A DNA stretch of 7,043 nucleotides from positions 1 to 7,043 of the forward strand of contig JANWVD010000042.1 in NCBI GenBank assembly GCA_025057715.1, read 5' to 3'. This stretch comes from Aquificaceae bacterium (GTDB lineage Bacteria; Aquificota; Aquificia; Aquificales; Aquificaceae). Within the stretch, counting starts at the first letter, position 1. Each line of letters starts with the position of its first letter. Position numbers and translations under genes: made by a program. Under the pieces are notes generated by a model, which did not search any database, had not been told where the DNA came from, and was given only the letters and a program-made list of their open reading frames with translations. Shown in pieces: positions 5,930 to 7,043 of this stretch.

Positions 5930-5959
5930 CGAAGGGGGGAAACATACCCCCTTCGTTTT
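5930..5959 (+). terminator. Intrinsic terminator after rny
   Basis: CGAAGGGGG (5930-5938) pairs perfectly with CCCCCTTCG (5947-5955), nine pairs with an eight-base loop, followed directly by TTTT (5956-5959) and an A/T-rich stretch. It begins eight bases after the rny stop and ends the fthC-rny unit on the plus strand. Confidence 0.9.
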
Positions 5960-5964
5960 AATAT
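5959..5964 (+). promoter_or_regulatory. Candidate -10 box (TAATAT) of a leaderless miaB promoter
   Basis: TAATAT begins on the last T of the rny terminator tract and ends seven bases before the miaB ATG, so the start point would fall at or next to the ATG. No Shine-Dalgarno sequence lies upstream of the ATG. No good -35 is visible, since that position falls inside the terminator hairpin. The arrangement is the same as before pheT. Confidence 0.42.
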
Positions 5965-5971
5965 TTAAGAC

Positions 5972-7043
5972 ATGAAATACTTCGTTAAGACCTTTGGGTG
6001 CCAGATGAATGTCTCGGATAGCGAAAGAATTCGGGGAATCCTTGAGAGTATGGGCTTTGAAAAGGCAGAGAGCATAGAGAGTGCGAATGTTGTGCTTTTA
6101 AATACCTGCACAATAAGGGAAAAGCCAGACCAGAAGGTGTTTTCGCTCCTTGGGGAGCTTAAAAAGCTAAAGCAAAAAAACGGGACGATTATAGGCGTTT
6201 GCGGTTGCCTTGCTCAAAGGATGGGGGAGAGCTTGCTTCATAAAGCGCCCGAGGTCGATGTGATGTTTTCGAGCTTTAACATCCATAACCTTGGGAAGCT
6301 CATAGAGCAAGCGCAGCGGGGCTTTAAGGCTATTGAGATTTTAGATGAGCCACCAGAGGACGAAAACGAGCTTTGGAAAATAAAACCAGTAAGAGACGGG
6401 CAAGTTTGCGCCTATGTCACTGTTATGAAAGGATGCGACAAATCTTGCACTTACTGCGTTGTGCCAAAAACCAGGGGGCGCCAGCGCTCAAGAAGCCTTG
6501 AGAGCATTCTTGAGGAAGTTAGAGAGCTCTCTTCTATCGGCGTTAGAGAGGTGCATCTGCTTGGGCAAAACGTCACTGCGTGGGGTCAGGATATAAATGT
6601 GGGTTTTGACGAGCTTTTAAGGCGCGTTTGCGAAGTTGACGGAATATGGCGCGTTAGGTTCACAACCGGTCATCCAAAGGACATGACAATACAGATTGCA
6701 AAAGCCATGGGCGAGCTTAGCAAAGTTTGCCCGCATTTGCACCTTCCTTTCCAAGCTGGCTCTGATAGAATCCTAAGTCTTATGCAAAGAGGTTATACAA
6801 GGGACGAATACCTATCGACGATTGAGACGCTCAAAGAGCATGTCAAAGACATTAGCTTTTCCACAGATGTGATTGTCGGCTTTCCTTCAGAGACAGAAGA
6901 AGACTTTTATTGGACCTTGGAAGTTCTTAAAAAGGTCGAGTTTGAGCAGGTATTTTCTTTTAAGTTTTCACCAAGGCCGGAGACGCCGGCGTTTTATATG
7001 GAAAGCCAAGTCCCAGATGAAGAAAAAACCAGAAGAACGTCAC
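5972..7043 (+). CDS. miaB: tRNA-2-methylthio-N6-dimethylallyladenosine synthase, 5' part (3' end outside window)
   Basis: MiaB is a radical-SAM methylthiotransferase that adds the 2-methylthio group to N6-isopentenyl-adenosine 37 of tRNAs reading UNN codons. The window holds 357 codons of an expected 430-450, so the C-terminal TRAM domain is beyond the edge. ATG 5972 gives the typical MKYFVKTFGCQMNVSDSE start. The N-terminal UPF0004 domain supplies the auxiliary-cluster cysteines Cys10, Cys46 (NTCTIRE) and Cys79 (GCLAQR). The radical-SAM cluster is GCDKSCTYC (Cys155, Cys159, Cys162), followed by VVPKTRGRQRSRS. Further family segments are HLLGQNVTAWG, TTGHPKDMT, HLPFQAGSDRIL and DVIVGFPSETEEDF. 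Mild departures are Ser for the usual Gly in GFPGET, and Glu for Gly in SPRPETPA. The TRGRQRSR segment and the GHPKD motif favour MiaB over MtaB or RimO. There is no Shine-Dalgarno sequence before the start. Confidence 0.94.
   Translation, partial: MKYFVKTFGCQMNVSDSERIRGILESMGFEKAESIESANVVLLNTCTIREKPDQKVFSLLGELKKLKQKNGTIIGVCGCLAQRMGESLLHKAPEVDVMFSSFNIHNLGKLIEQAQRGFKAIEILDEPPEDENELWKIKPVRDGQVCAYVTVMKGCDKSCTYCVVPKTRGRQRSRSLESILEEVRELSSIGVREVHLLGQNVTAWGQDINVGFDELLRRVCEVDGIWRVRFTTGHPKDMTIQIAKAMGELSKVCPHLHLPFQAGSDRILSLMQRGYTRDEYLSTIETLKEHVKDISFSTDVIVGFPSETEEDFYWTLEVLKKVEFEQVFSFKFSPRPETPAFYMESQVPDEEKTRRTS

Noticed and set aside
2200..6600. Many recurring GAGCTT/GAGCTC hexamers across the genes
   Set aside because: They fall in the coding frames as common Glu-Leu codon pairs under this genome's codon preference, not as a dispersed repeat or signal.

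Overview
The window is a gene-dense, all plus-strand bacterial chromosome segment. In order it carries the 3' part of threonine synthase (thrC), a small thioredoxin-fold lipoprotein gene, the phenylalanyl-tRNA synthetase beta chain (pheT), a structured non-coding RNA that I identify as 6S RNA (ssrS), 5-formyltetrahydrofolate cyclo-ligase (fthC/fau), RNase Y (rny), and the 5' five-sixths or so of the tRNA methylthiotransferase gene miaB. I see no mobile element, CRISPR array, tRNA or rRNA. Apart from the 6S RNA region, hardly any DNA is non-coding.

Organism: a bacterium (RNase Y, bacterial-type PheT and MiaB, 6S RNA) with an outwardly ordinary core-gene neighbourhood. Proteins rich in Glu, Lys, Arg and Ile, frequent AGA/AGG arginine codons, and a 6S RNA of roughly 60% G+C by hand count, which looks higher than the flanking genes, would fit a thermophilic deep-branching lineage such as Aquificota or relatives. 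This is a weak inference and I do not assign a phylum. The 6S RNA-fthC link is the arrangement known from E. coli (ssrS-ygfA), and rny directly after fthC makes a compact RNA-metabolism block. No pheS lies directly upstream of pheT, and no zapA lies between pheT and the 6S RNA.

Layout: thrC and the lipoprotein gene overlap by 38 bases and end in an intrinsic terminator (about 1346-1368) that lies inside the lipoprotein reading frame. A perfect TATAAT begins on the last T of that terminator and pheT starts six bases further on, so pheT is probably read from a leaderless mRNA. A promoter-like TTGAGG-N18-TAAGAT at the very end of pheT could drive the 6S RNA. A strong hairpin that buries the fthC Shine-Dalgarno sequence separates the 6S RNA from fthC. 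fthC and rny overlap by ATGA and are translationally coupled. A second intrinsic terminator ends the rny unit, and again an A/T-rich -10-like box fused to its T-tract lies seven bases before the miaB ATG, with no Shine-Dalgarno sequence.

Most notable points: (1) the repeated fusion of terminator, -10 box and leaderless start, which at pheT also contains the stop codon of the upstream gene; (2) a 6S RNA whose two central-bubble strands carry near-identical 22-base sequences; (3) the hairpin masking the fthC ribosome binding site; (4) a PheT that has lost most of its N-terminal EMAP-type tRNA-binding domain; (5) a lipoprotein thioredoxin with a single active-site cysteine (CVGH).
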